Assembly: GCF_005508865.1 (NCBI RefSeq) | Contig: NZ_SCOM01000002.1 | Coordinates: 682,001-746,000, forward strand | Reading direction: 5' to 3' | Source of the DNA: Pseudomonas sp. F(2018) | GTDB lineage: Bacteria > Pseudomonadota > Gammaproteobacteria > Pseudomonadales > Pseudomonadaceae | Length of the DNA stretch: 64,000 bases | Shown here: piece after piece, positions 51,141 through 60,350 of the stretch | How positions within the stretch are numbered: position 1 is the first letter of the stretch | Layout: each line of letters opens with the position of its first letter | The notes under the pieces: generated by a model | The model's input: only the letters and a program-made list of their open reading frames with translations | Database searches by the model: none | What the model was told of the DNA's origin: nothing | Program-made: the position numbers and the translations under genes

Positions 51141-51168
51141 AAAAAGGCCGGCGATTGCCGGCCTTTTT
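51141..51168. terminator. Bidirectional terminator between hydrolase gene and aer
   Basis: AAAAAGGCCGGC, GATT, GCCGGCCTTTTT: perfect stem with T runs on both strands, between convergent genes. A classic Rho-independent terminator in both directions. Confidence 0.93.
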
Positions 51169-51181
51169 CATGGGGTAGCGG

Positions 51182-52747
51182 TCAGCGGTTGAAGCGCTCC
51201 ACCAGCGAGTACTGGTCCTTGGCGGTGGAGGTCAGCTCCTCGCTGAGCTGCGCGGTGCTGTGCGCCTCGCTGGAGGTCTGGTCGGCCAGCTGGGCGATGG
51301 TGGTGATGTTCTGGTTGATCTCGTCGGCTACCGCGCTCTGCTCCTCGGCAGCGGCGGCGATCTGATTGGCCATGTCGGTGATATTGGCCACCGCATCGCT
51401 GATGCCCTGCAGCGCCTGGTCGGCCTGCTGCACGCGCTCCACGCCCTCGTCGGCCTGCTTGCGACCGATCTCCATGGTCATCACCGCTTCTTCCGCGGTG
51501 CGCTGCAGCTTGGCGATCAGCGCGTGGATCTGCCCGGTGGATTCGGCCGTGCGTTGGGCCAGCGAGCGCACCTCGTCGGCCACCACGGCGAAGCCACGAC
51601 CCATCTCGCCAGCGCGCGCCGCCTCGATGGCCGCGTTGAGCGCAAGCAGGTTGGTCTGGTCGGCGATGCCCTTGATGACGTCGACCACGCCGCCGATCTC
51701 GTTGCTGTCCTGAGCCAGGCGCGACACGGTCTCGCCGGTCTCGCCGACGGAGGTCGACAGGCGCTGAATGGCGGCACGGGTTTCCGCGGCGACATTGCGC
51801 CCCTCGCCTGTGAGGCGGTTGGCCTCCTGGGTGGCGATGGCGGCGCGGGCCACGTTGCTGGCCACTTCCAGGGTGGTGGCGGCCATCTCGTTGATGGCGG
51901 TGGCCACCTGCTCGGTTTCCACGCGCTGGCGTTCCAGCCCGGCGGAGCTGTTGTGCGCCAGCTGGTCGGCCTGCTGGGCCTGGCTGGTGAGGCGCTCGGC
52001 GGTGTCCTGCAGGCGGGTCAGGCAGGTGCGCAGGCGTGCTTCCTGGCTGAGCATGGCCATCTCCAGGCGCGCCTCGGCGCCACGGCTGTCGGTATACATC
52101 TGCGCGATCAGCGGGTCCGAGGTGGTCTGCTCGGCCAGGCGCAGCAAGCGCTTGACCCCGCGGGTCTGCCAGCTGATGCCAGCCAGGCCCAGTGGCACCG
52201 AGAGCAGGGCAGCCAGCAGGAAGCCCCAGGTCGAGCCCATCCAGTGGCCGATTAGGAAGCCAATCTGGCTGATCAGAATGAATGGCAGCCAGGCCTGCAG
52301 CACCGGCAGCCAACGATCGTTGGCGGGGATGGCTGGCTTGCCGGCGTTGATCCGTGCGTACAGCGCCTCGGCGCGGCGGATCTGCTCGGCGCTGGGCTTG
52401 ACCCGTACCGACTCATAACCCACCACCTGACCCTTCTCCAGAATCGGTGTGACATAGGCGTTGACCCAGTAATGGTCGCCGCTCTTGCTGCGATTCTTCA
52501 CCACGCCCATCCAGGGGCGACCTTTCTTCAGGGTCTGCCACATATGTTCGAACACGGCGGGCGGCACATCCGGGTGGCGCACCAGGTTGTGCGGCGCACG
52601 CAGCAGTTCTTCCCGCTCGAAGCCGCTGACTTCTATGAAGGCCTGGTTGCAGTAGGTGATCTGCCCCTTGAGGTCGGTGGTCGAGATCAGGCGCTGCTGG
52701 GCGGGGAAGGTGCGTTCGCGCTGAGTAACGGGCTGGTTGTTTCGCAT
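51182..52747 (-). CDS. aer: Aerotaxis receptor (PAS-containing methyl-accepting chemotaxis protein)
   Basis: 521 residues. An N-terminal PAS domain (~15-110: [47 protein letters not shown]) probably binds FAD. A membrane hairpin covers ~150-195 ([31 protein letters not shown]). Then come a HAMP-like linker and the signalling domain with the invariant hairpin tip ([20 protein letters not shown] region). It reports redox state to CheA. Its place beside the cbb3 oxidase genes matches aer of P. aeruginosa, which is ANR dependent there. No ANR box is evident here. Confidence 0.93.
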   Translation of the reverse strand: MRNNQPVTQRERTFPAQQRLISTTDLKGQITYCNQAFIEVSGFEREELLRAPHNLVRHPDVPPAVFEHMWQTLKKGRPWMGVVKNRSKSGDHYWVNAYVTPILEKGQVVGYESVRVKPSAEQIRRAEALYARINAGKPAIPANDRWLPVLQAWLPFILISQIGFLIGHWMGSTWGFLLAALLSVPLGLAGISWQTRGVKRLLRLAEQTTSDPLIAQMYTDSRGAEARLEMAMLSQEARLRTCLTRLQDTAERLTSQAQQADQLAHNSSAGLERQRVETEQVATAINEMAATTLEVASNVARAAIATQEANRLTGEGRNVAAETRAAIQRLSTSVGETGETVSRLAQDSNEIGGVVDVIKGIADQTNLLALNAAIEAARAGEMGRGFAVVADEVRSLAQRTAESTGQIHALIAKLQRTAEEAVMTMEIGRKQADEGVERVQQADQALQGISDAVANITDMANQIAAAAEEQSAVADEINQNITTIAQLADQTSSEAHSTAQLSEELTSTAKDQYSLVERFNR

Positions 52748-52870
52748 GCGTAATCGCTTCTTGAACGGAGGGCTGTCTTCGGCACATCGGCCGCGCTGCG
52801 GGAAAGTTTAGCGGCGGCAGGCGGGTGAGGGGGAGCTTAATCTGTCCGCATGGATAGGATTGTTATATGC

Positions 52871-53109
52871 GAAGTAACTTCCAGAATAAGTAGTGGGCCG
52901 GAAAAATATATGAAACTTCTTTGAGACAGTTCTGTCGCGCGGAACTTTCTTTGCCGTCTCGTTGATGGCTAATTGATGTCGCTTATTGCTGGCTAATTGG
53001 CGCCCTTATGATGGCTTGCCCATGCGCGGGTGATTACTTAATTGGCGTCAAAAAAACGACTTTAGATTCATTGGAAATAATATTCTTCTATTTTTACTTC
53101 GTGAAGTAA
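52871..53109. repeat. Two palindromes sharing GAAGTAAC upstream of algD
   Basis: GAAGTAACTTC at 52871-52881 and TTACTTC-GT-GAAGTAA at 53094-53109. The second is a 7+2+7 perfect inverted repeat and the first a 5+1+5 one; both contain GAAGTAA. The spacing is about 230 bp. Possible paired operator sites for one regulator, with DNA looping. The protein is unknown. Confidence 0.5.
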
Positions 53110-53276
53110 CGCAAAAAACTAGGTGTTACTTTCTAATTTTTCCCTTGTATGCTGCGCCCTAGAGCCACATCCTTGGGTGTGTGCCAAAAAAACGACGCGC
53201 GCAAAGCGCTCGATCGGTTACCTCTGGTAACTAGGTCACTGTTTTCAAAGAATTAACTTTAAAACCTGCCGTTGCG

Positions 53277-53305
53277 GAACTTTGTTGTTTCGCAAGGCAT
53301 CTGTT
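53277..53305 (+). promoter_or_regulatory. AlgU (sigma-22)-type promoter of the alginate operon
   Basis: -35 GAACTT at 53277-53282, 17-bp spacer, -10 TCTGTT at 53300-53305. This matches the AlgU/RpoE consensus GAACTT-N16/17-TCTGA. The transcript would start near 53312, giving a leader of about 155 nt before algD. Identity with the known algD promoter is by motif. Confidence 0.75.
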
Positions 53306-53418
53306 TTGCTCGGGGCTATTTCAATTTCTGTATCAATTTAGTTGGAACGGAAAATGGCCCCAGTGGTAACAGAGACCCGAGGAAGTTGTAGTCCTGTAGT
53401 CCGGTCTCGCGAGGTAGG

Positions 53419-53438
53419 CGACAGCCATGGGGCTGTCG
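53419..53438 (+). promoter_or_regulatory. Hairpin in the algD leader
   Basis: CGACAGCC, ATGG, GGCTGTCG: perfect 8-bp stem ending 11 bp before the AAGGAGGAG ribosome site of algD. It may position or mask the site, or stabilise the mRNA. Confidence 0.55.
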
Positions 53439-53468
53439 TGTCGATCAACGCAAGGAGGAGATCGTCCA

Positions 53469-54779
53469 ATGCGAATTAGCATCTTTGGGCTGGGCTATGT
53501 AGGGGCTGTGTGTGCTGGTTGCCTGTCGGCCAGGGGGCACCAGATCATTGGGGTAGACATTTCTCCGCTGAAGATCGAGCTGATCAACAGCGGCAAGTCG
53601 CCGATTGTAGAGCCTGGGCTGGAAGACCTGCTGCAGAAGGGCGTGAGCAGCGGCAAGCTGCGCGGCACACTGGACGTGCGCGAGGCGATTCTGGAAACCG
53701 ATATCTCCTTCCTGGCGCCACCGACGCCGAGCAAACGCAACGGCGACCTGGACGTGTCCTACATCGAGGAAGTCTGCCAGCAGATCGCCAAGGTCCTCCC
53801 CGAGAAGACCACCCGCCACACCGTGGTGGTCCGCAGCACCGTGCTGCCGGGTACCCTGCGCAACGTGGTGATTCCGACCCTGGAGAAATACTCCGGGCTC
53901 AAGGCCGGCAAGGATTTCGGCGTGGCAGTGAACCCCGAGTTCCTGCGCGAGAGCACCGCGATCAAGGATTACGATTTCCCCGCCATGACCGTGATCGGCG
54001 AGCTGGATCAGACCTCCGGTGACCTGCTCACCGAGATCTACAGCGAGCTGGACGCCCCGATCATCCGCAAGACCGTCGAGGTCGCCGAGATGATCAAGTA
54101 CACCTGCAACGTCTGGCACGCGACCAAGATCACCTTCGCCAACGAGATCGGCAACATCGCCAAGGCGGTGGGGGTCGACGGCCGCGAGGTGATGGACGTG
54201 ATCTGCCAGGATCACAAGCTCAACCTGTCCAAGTACTACATGAAGCCCGGCTTCGCCTTCGGCGGCTCCTGCCTGCCCAAGGACGTGCGTGCCCTGAACT
54301 ACCGCGCCACTCAGCTCGATGTCGAGTCGCCGCTGATCAGCGCGCTGATGCCGAGCAACGAGGCCCAGGTCCGCAATGCCTACAACCTCATTGCCAGCCA
54401 GGACAAGCGCAAGGTCGCGCTGCTCGGTCTGAGCTTCAAGGCGGGTACCGATGACCTGCGCGAGAGCCCGCTGGTGGAGCTGGCCGAGATGCTGATCGGC
54501 AAGGGCTTCGACCTGAAGATCTTCGATCGCAACGTCGAATACGCCCGTGTGCATGGCGCCAACCGCGACTACATCGAATCGAAGATCCCCCACGTCTCTT
54601 CTCTGCTGCGCTCTGACCTCAACCAGGTGGTGGCGGATGCCGACGTGATCGTCCTCGGCAACGGCGACGAGTTGTTTGAAACCGTGGTCCAGCAACTGCC
54701 GCCCGGCAAGAAACTGATCGACCTGGTCGGTTTCATGCGCCAGTGCAGCGACGAGGTCAAAGAGGGCCTCTGCTGGTAG
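53469..54779 (+). CDS. algD: GDP-mannose 6-dehydrogenase
   Basis: Makes GDP-mannuronate, the committed precursor for alginate. The product is 436 residues, the length of P. aeruginosa AlgD. The NAD-binding Rossmann motif is MRISIFGLGYVGAVCAGCLS. The catalytic Cys is C268 in FGGSCLPKD, at the same number as in P. aeruginosa. The UDP-glucose/GDP-mannose dehydrogenase C-terminal domain has LLGLSFKAGTDDLRESPLVEL. ATG 53469 follows AAGGAGGAG. It is first gene of the alginate operon. Confidence 0.97.
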   Translation: MRISIFGLGYVGAVCAGCLSARGHQIIGVDISPLKIELINSGKSPIVEPGLEDLLQKGVSSGKLRGTLDVREAILETDISFLAPPTPSKRNGDLDVSYIEEVCQQIAKVLPEKTTRHTVVVRSTVLPGTLRNVVIPTLEKYSGLKAGKDFGVAVNPEFLRESTAIKDYDFPAMTVIGELDQTSGDLLTEIYSELDAPIIRKTVEVAEMIKYTCNVWHATKITFANEIGNIAKAVGVDGREVMDVICQDHKLNLSKYYMKPGFAFGGSCLPKDVRALNYRATQLDVESPLISALMPSNEAQVRNAYNLIASQDKRKVALLGLSFKAGTDDLRESPLVELAEMLIGKGFDLKIFDRNVEYARVHGANRDYIESKIPHVSSLLRSDLNQVVADADVIVLGNGDELFETVVQQLPPGKKLIDLVGFMRQCSDEVKEGLCW

Positions 54780-54869
54780 CAACTGCTGTAGGTCAATGTG
54801 CACAGGGCGTTACAACAACAATAAGGACGCCCCCGTTGCAGAGCAGTAAACCAAACGGGATTGGCAACC

Positions 54870-56351
54870 ATGGAAAGTCTTCAAGGACGCCTGCGCAACG
54901 GCGCGGGCTGGCTGTTCTATTTGTCGATGTTGGGTGGCATGGCCTTGCTGCTGCCACGCAGCATCTTCGATCCGGAGTCGACGGACTTCCTGCTGATACT
55001 TGGCGCAGTAGGTATCTGGCGTTACTCGATGGGCGCGATCCACTACGTTCGCGGGCTCATCTTTCTCTACATCGTCTACCCGCACTATCGGCGTAAGGCG
55101 CGCCGGCTGGGCGAGGCGGCCGATCCTTCGCACGTCTACCTGCTGGTGACCAGCTTTCGTATCGACGCCTTGACCACCGCCGCGGTGTACCGCTCGGTGA
55201 TCCAGGAGGCGATCGATTGCGGCTACCCCAGCACCGTGGTGTGCTCGATCGTCGAGCTGTCGGACGAGCTGCTGATCAAGAACCTGTGGAACCGCCTGGA
55301 ACCACCGGCTCGCGTGCGCCTGGACATAGTGCGGATTCCCGGTACCGGCAAGCGTGACGGCCTGGCCCAGGGCTTCCGCGCCATTTCCCGGCACCAACCG
55401 GACAGCCGTGCGGTAGTGGCGGTGGTGGACGGTGACACCGTGCTCTCCGCCGGCGTGGTGCGTCAGACGGCGCCGTTCTTCACCCTGTTCGACAACCTTG
55501 GCGGGCTCACCACCAACGAGTTCTGCGAGGTGCGCGGCGGCTACGTCATGCAGGAGTGGCACAAGCTGCGTTTCGCCCAGCGCCACATCAACATGTGCTC
55601 AATGGCCCTGTCCAAGCGCGTGCTGACCCTGACCGGGCGCATGTCGGTGTTCCGCGCCGAGGTGGTGACCGATCCGGGCTTCATCGCCGACGTCGAGAAC
55701 GACCATCTCGAGCACTGGCGTCTGGGCCGCTTCAAGTTCCTCACCGGCGACGACAAGTCCAGCTGGTACAGCCTGATGCGCCTGGGCTACGACACCTTCT
55801 ACGTGCCGGATGCCTCCATCCACACCGTGGAACACCCGCCGGAGAAGAGCTTCATCAAGGCCAGCCGCAAGCTGATGTTCCGCTGGTATGGCAACAACCT
55901 GCGGCAGAACTCGCGGGCGCTCGGCCTGGGCATTCGACGTTTGGGGTTGTTCACCAGCGTGGTGATGCTCGACCAGCGAGTGTCCATGTGGACCAGCCTG
56001 CTCGGGCCCTCGGTGGCGATCATCGCCAGCATCAAATACGGCTTTGCCTACCTGCTGATTTACCTGCTGTGGATTGGCCTAACCCGGCTGGTACTGACCC
56101 TGCTGCTGCTGGCCTCTGGCCACAGGATCGGTCCGGCTTATCCGTTGATCCTCTATTACAACCAGATCGTCGGCGCACTGGTGAAGGTGTACGTGTTCTT
56201 CCGCCTGGACCAGCAGTCCTGGACGCGCCAGAAGACCAAGCTCAACCGCGATCTCGCCAGCTTCCAGCGCTGGTTCAACACCTGGTCGTCCCGAACCATG
56301 ACCTTCTCCGCAGGCAGCGTCTTCGTCGCTGCCCTGATGTGGGTGGTCTGA
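54870..56351 (+). CDS. alg8: Alginate polymerase Alg8
   Basis: Inner-membrane GT2 glycosyltransferase that polymerises mannuronate, 493 residues. Two N-terminal spans are followed by a cytosolic catalytic domain with the acidic motifs VVDGDT and [10 protein letters not shown] and an acceptor-site [10 protein letters not shown]. At least two more spans are at the C-terminus. ATG 54870 is used; a TTG 9 bp upstream is also possible and the ribosome site is weak. It needs Alg44 with c-di-GMP for activity. Confidence 0.95.
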   Translation: MESLQGRLRNGAGWLFYLSMLGGMALLLPRSIFDPESTDFLLILGAVGIWRYSMGAIHYVRGLIFLYIVYPHYRRKARRLGEAADPSHVYLLVTSFRIDALTTAAVYRSVIQEAIDCGYPSTVVCSIVELSDELLIKNLWNRLEPPARVRLDIVRIPGTGKRDGLAQGFRAISRHQPDSRAVVAVVDGDTVLSAGVVRQTAPFFTLFDNLGGLTTNEFCEVRGGYVMQEWHKLRFAQRHINMCSMALSKRVLTLTGRMSVFRAEVVTDPGFIADVENDHLEHWRLGRFKFLTGDDKSSWYSLMRLGYDTFYVPDASIHTVEHPPEKSFIKASRKLMFRWYGNNLRQNSRALGLGIRRLGLFTSVVMLDQRVSMWTSLLGPSVAIIASIKYGFAYLLIYLLWIGLTRLVLTLLLLASGHRIGPAYPLILYYNQIVGALVKVYVFFRLDQQSWTRQKTKLNRDLASFQRWFNTWSSRTMTFSAGSVFVAALMWVV

Positions 56352-56396
56352 AGCTCGTGACCCATCAAAGACTCTTGATTGCATAAAGGAACGAAT

Positions 56397-57560
56397 ATGA
56401 GCGCAGTGATCAGCCCCAGCATCAACAGCAACGTGGTTCATGAAGCCGAAGCCCAGCGCCAGTACGCGCGCCTCAAGCTGCCGGCGAAGATCCGCTACTT
56501 CACCCAGCAGGGCCAGGAACTGGAGGCTCAGCTGCTCGATCTGTCGGTCGGCGGCTTCTCCTTCCACCCGGGTAACAACCTGCTCACCGAAGGGCAGTAC
56601 TGCCGCGGCAAACTGATGTTCGAGGTCGAAGGCATCGGCTTCAACATGGACGTCGAGTTCCAGGTGCGTTCGCTCGGCGGCAAACGCGCCGGTTGCGAGT
56701 TCCATCACCTGCGTCCGCGCGAGATCGCCACGCTGCGCTACCTGATCAGCTCCTTCCTCAGCGGCGAGCTCATCAACGCCGGTGATCTGATCAGCACCCT
56801 GCAGCGGGAGAACTTCACCAAGCCGCGCAAAGGCGTCGACGGTGCACCGACCGGCCTGTTCGGGCGTCTGCGCGCAGTGAGCCTGAGCATGGGTATATTC
56901 CTGGTCGGCGTCGCGGCGTGCACCTACATCCTGTACCAGCTGTACGACATCTACTTCATCACCCATGCCGATTCTGCGCAGGTGGTAGTGCCTGGTCAGG
57001 AAGTGGCGATGCCTCGCGAGGGCTCCGTGCAGAGCCTGGTGAAGATCGGTGACGTGGTGAAGAAGGGTGCTCCGGTCGCGACCTATTCGGCCACCATGCT
57101 CGATGCGCTGAAGAACATCCTGCCGGAATCGGAAATGACCCCGGAGAACCTGGAGCGACTGTTCAGCAAGAACATCCAGGGGACCCTGACCAGCCCTTGC
57201 GATTGCCGCGTCGTGGCGCAACTGGTGGGTGACGGTCAGGTAGCCGCCAAAGGGACCGCGGTATTCAACCTTGCGCCGCTGGATAGCGTGGCCAGTGTAG
57301 AGGCACGCTTCCCTTACCGTGCCTTTGCAGATCTGCAGCCGGGCACCGCGGTGGACTTCCTGGTCGGCGGCGAAAAGACTCCGCGCGGGGGCACCATCAC
57401 TAGCATGGCGCTGCAGGACGGCGGTCTGGCTTCCGACATCCGCGTCATGATCACGCCTCATGACCCCTTGGATAACGTGCTGGTCAAACGCCCGGTTGAT
57501 GTTCGCATTCAGCCGTTCGATGGGCTGTGGGCTCGCACCACCGTGGCGGCCGGCAAATGA
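56397..57560 (+). CDS. alg44: Alginate polymerase co-regulator Alg44 (PilZ)
   Basis: 387 residues. The N-terminal PilZ domain binds c-di-GMP: R21-xxx-R25 (RQYAR) and D48-LSVGG. A single membrane helix (LSMGIFLVGVAACTYILY, ~165-183) follows. The periplasmic part is a membrane-fusion-protein-like barrel (VVVPGQEVAMPREGSVQSL). It activates Alg8 and links it to the periplasmic secretion complex. ATG 56397 follows AAAGGA. algK overlaps its stop by 4 bp. Confidence 0.96.
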   Translation: MSAVISPSINSNVVHEAEAQRQYARLKLPAKIRYFTQQGQELEAQLLDLSVGGFSFHPGNNLLTEGQYCRGKLMFEVEGIGFNMDVEFQVRSLGGKRAGCEFHHLRPREIATLRYLISSFLSGELINAGDLISTLQRENFTKPRKGVDGAPTGLFGRLRAVSLSMGIFLVGVAACTYILYQLYDIYFITHADSAQVVVPGQEVAMPREGSVQSLVKIGDVVKKGAPVATYSATMLDALKNILPESEMTPENLERLFSKNIQGTLTSPCDCRVVAQLVGDGQVAAKGTAVFNLAPLDSVASVEARFPYRAFADLQPGTAVDFLVGGEKTPRGGTITSMALQDGGLASDIRVMITPHDPLDNVLVKRPVDVRIQPFDGLWARTTVAAGK

Positions 57561-58921
57561 ACAGGGTCATGCTGCTAGGTTGCAGTTTGTTGGTGGGATG
57601 TTCGACACCGGATCTGCAGCTGGCCAAGGATGCGAAGTTCCGCGGGGATACGGAAACGGCTGAGGCCAATTTCCTTCCCCTGGCGGAGCTCGGCTATGTC
57701 GATGCGCAGGTGGGGCTCGCTGATCTGCTGATCAAGAGCCCTTCCAAGGAAAAGCAGGCCAGGGGCGAGCAGATGTACCGCGATGCCATGGACAAGTCCC
57801 CCTTGGCTCCCACGCGCCTCGGCAAATGGCTGGCCAGCAAGCCGGACAGCTCTGTACAAGAGCGCAACGAGGCGGATCAGCTGCTGCGTCGCGGGCTGCA
57901 GTTGGGAGACACAAGCACTGTGCTTCCCTGGGTTCGCGTCAAGCTGAATGGCCCCCTGGGTGCACAGGACCCAGAGATCGAGCGTCAGCTCGATCTCTGG
58001 CAAGGGCAGGGGATCGCCGAGGCTCAGCTCGGCAAGATCCTGCTGTACCGCGCCCGTGGGGACTATCAGCAGCACGTCGCCGAGATCGAGCAGACGTGCC
58101 AGCGCTGGCTCGCCCAGGTGGCCGAGTGTTATGCCGAGCTGGCGGTGATCTATCGCAGCCAGGGGCGTGGCGACGAGCAGGCGGCCCTGCTGGAGCGCAT
58201 GCAGTCGGAGTTCCAATCCGGCCGCCTGCCTCCAGAGACCATGCGTGACGTGGCCAAGGCCCTGGTCGGCAGTGATGCCGGGCAGCCCGACCCGGAAGCG
58301 GCCAAGGGTCTCTACGTGGCGATCACCCCGACCTTCCCCGATGCCTGGTGCGACCTCGCGGAGCTGTCCATCCGCTATCCCCAGCTCGTCGAGAACTCGG
58401 AAGAAATCCAGGCCTATCTGCAGAAAGGGCTGGATGCCGGGATCAATCGAGCGGCCTACATGTTGGGGCGGCTTTACCTTCGCGGGAAGGTCATCCCGGC
58501 CGATCCGGTTGCAGCGGAAAAATACCTGCTGATGTCGGCCCCCCTGGAGCCCAAGGCGCATTACTTCCTGGGCAAGCTCTATGCGGGCGGGCAACTGGGT
58601 CAGATCCAGCCGGAGAAGGCGCTCGAGCACTATCTGATCGCGGCGCGCGCGGGCGATGTCCAGTCCGACATTGACCTGGCCAGGCTCTTCAGCGACGGGC
58701 AGGGGGTGAAGATCAACAAGGTCTACGCCTACTCGTTTGCCAATCTGGCCAAGCAAGCCGGCCTGCCTTACGGCCAAGTGCTGATTGACCGCCTTGCGCC
58801 CAGCATGAACTCGGCAGAAATCGCCAAGGCTCTGGAGCTATCCCAGGGCGAAATGCGTGCGCGTGGTGACGAGCAGGTCAGCGCCACCCTCAAGACAAAC
58901 AGTACGCAGGGAATGCTATGA
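57557..58921 (+). CDS. algK: Alginate secretion lipoprotein AlgK
   Basis: 454 residues. The signal sequence ends in lipobox LLVGC with Cys15. It is built of Sel1/TPR-like repeats (e.g. LPLAELGYVDAQVGLADLL, YLLMSAPLEPKAHYFLGKLY, YLIAARAGDVQSDIDLARLF). It is the periplasmic scaffold that places AlgE in the outer membrane and binds AlgX. ATGA overlaps join it to alg44 on the left and algE on the right. Confidence 0.95.
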   Translation: MNRVMLLGCSLLVGCSTPDLQLAKDAKFRGDTETAEANFLPLAELGYVDAQVGLADLLIKSPSKEKQARGEQMYRDAMDKSPLAPTRLGKWLASKPDSSVQERNEADQLLRRGLQLGDTSTVLPWVRVKLNGPLGAQDPEIERQLDLWQGQGIAEAQLGKILLYRARGDYQQHVAEIEQTCQRWLAQVAECYAELAVIYRSQGRGDEQAALLERMQSEFQSGRLPPETMRDVAKALVGSDAGQPDPEAAKGLYVAITPTFPDAWCDLAELSIRYPQLVENSEEIQAYLQKGLDAGINRAAYMLGRLYLRGKVIPADPVAAEKYLLMSAPLEPKAHYFLGKLYAGGQLGQIQPEKALEHYLIAARAGDVQSDIDLARLFSDGQGVKINKVYAYSFANLAKQAGLPYGQVLIDRLAPSMNSAEIAKALELSQGEMRARGDEQVSATLKTNSTQGML

Positions 58922-60336
58922 CAGTATCCAATCGTTCAATTGCTCTGCTTATTTTGGCTTCCGGATGTTCCGTTGCCTCGCTACAGGCGGCCGAGCTGCC
59001 ATCGGGCCTGTCTTATGGGGCCAACGTAAAGATCACCGGGCAAAGTATCGACGATCAGGACCTGGGCACACGTGATGGCGGAGACTTCAACGGCGCGGGT
59101 ATCAGCCTGCGCCCCTGGGTTTTCCAGCGCTCGGGTGACTGGAGCGGTTACGTTCTCGGCGAGGCCTTCGCGGCAACCGACGTCATCGAATCCGACACCA
59201 GCGAGTCGGACACCTTCGATCCGGACGACGCTCGCGAGCGGGACGACAAGTTTCTCGCTCTGCACGAGTTCTGGGTCGACTACTCCGGCTTGACGGCCTA
59301 TCCCGGTGAATCGCTGCGCTTGGGCCGGCAGAAAATCAGAAGCGCCGATGGCCTGTGGTGGGACAGCAATATCGAGGCCCTGCGCTGGACCTTCGACACC
59401 ACCCTGCTGAGTGCCCACGTGGGGGTTGCGGAGCGCTTCAGCGATTACCGCACCGACCTCGATGAACTGGCTCCGCAGGATGAGGACCGTGTGCATTTCA
59501 TGGCCGACATCGCCAGGCAATGGCGCCCTGGTCACTGGGCTGGAATCAAGTTCCACCACAGCGATGACAGCGGCAACCTGAACCAGACCGGCGAAGAGCT
59601 GGGCGTTCTGGACAAGAACTACAACGGTGAAGCCACCTGGCTGGGCTTGGAGCTTAACGGCGACTTCTACAACCACCGCAGCACCAATCCGCTGAGCTAT
59701 TTGGCGAGCGTTACCTGGATGAACGCCGATCTGGACTATCTGACCAGCTCGACGGTAGGCGGTACACGCCGGGTCACCGGGCAGCGCAGCGAGGATGTCG
59801 ATGCATGGGCACTCGACCTGGGGCTGCGCTGGAACATCGACGACGCCTGGCGGGTGGGCACGACCTATACCCGGGCATCGGGAGGCGAGGAAGAGCAGTT
59901 CCTGCAAACGGACCTGCAGAGCAACCGCTCCAACTTCACGGGAACCAAGTCCTCGATAAACCGCTTCGGTGAGGCCTATCGCGGTGAAATGACCAACTTG
60001 CAGGCGGCCAGCCTGTTCGCCGGTTGGAATATCGATAACGAGTACGACGCCAGCCTCATCTATCACCGCTTCTGGCGGGTCGACGATGACTTCGATAGCA
60101 AAAGTGGCCTGCAGTCGAACATGGTTCCCGGCGAGAAAGACATCGGTCAGGAGGTCGATCTGGTGCTGACTCGCTACTTCGACGAAGGGCGTATTCCGCC
60201 TTCCCTCGGCTGGTTGGGAGCCAAGTCCGCTCTGGTCCGTTTCCGCGGCGGCCTGTTCTTTGCCGGGGACGCTTTTGCCGATGACACCGATTCGAAAATG
60301 CATCGGGCATTTCTCGATGTGATTTGGCGCTACTAG
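58918..60336 (+). CDS. algE: Outer-membrane alginate porin AlgE
   Basis: 472 residues, signal peptide cut near LQAAELPSG. An 18-strand anionic-polymer porin, with alternating amphipathic strands ending in AFLDVIWRY (aromatic C-terminus). Acid-rich early loops (SDTSESDTFDPDDARERDD) and Arg-rich barrel-lining motifs (LRLGRQKIRSADGLWWDSN) match AlgE. It exports alginate with AlgK. Start overlaps the algK stop. Confidence 0.95.
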   Translation: MTVSNRSIALLILASGCSVASLQAAELPSGLSYGANVKITGQSIDDQDLGTRDGGDFNGAGISLRPWVFQRSGDWSGYVLGEAFAATDVIESDTSESDTFDPDDARERDDKFLALHEFWVDYSGLTAYPGESLRLGRQKIRSADGLWWDSNIEALRWTFDTTLLSAHVGVAERFSDYRTDLDELAPQDEDRVHFMADIARQWRPGHWAGIKFHHSDDSGNLNQTGEELGVLDKNYNGEATWLGLELNGDFYNHRSTNPLSYLASVTWMNADLDYLTSSTVGGTRRVTGQRSEDVDAWALDLGLRWNIDDAWRVGTTYTRASGGEEEQFLQTDLQSNRSNFTGTKSSINRFGEAYRGEMTNLQAASLFAGWNIDNEYDASLIYHRFWRVDDDFDSKSGLQSNMVPGEKDIGQEVDLVLTRYFDEGRIPPSLGWLGAKSALVRFRGGLFFAGDAFADDTDSKMHRAFLDVIWRY

Positions 60337-60350
60337 ACAGGAGGTTTGCA

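Larger units (their letters stand above)
52748..53468. promoter_or_regulatory. 721-bp AT-rich control region between aer and algD
   Basis: No gene is seen. The stretch ~52840-53330 is clearly richer in A+T than either side, typical of long algD upstream regions that bind AlgR, AmrZ and histone-like proteins in P. aeruginosa. It holds two palindromes sharing GAAGTAAC, an AlgU-type promoter, and a leader hairpin, each listed separately. I could not find a clear CCGTTCGTC AlgR core. Confidence 0.7.

Noticed and set aside
52942..52947. Second GAACTT as another AlgU promoter upstream of algD
   Set aside because: No TCTGA-like -10 element occurs 16-17 bp downstream.
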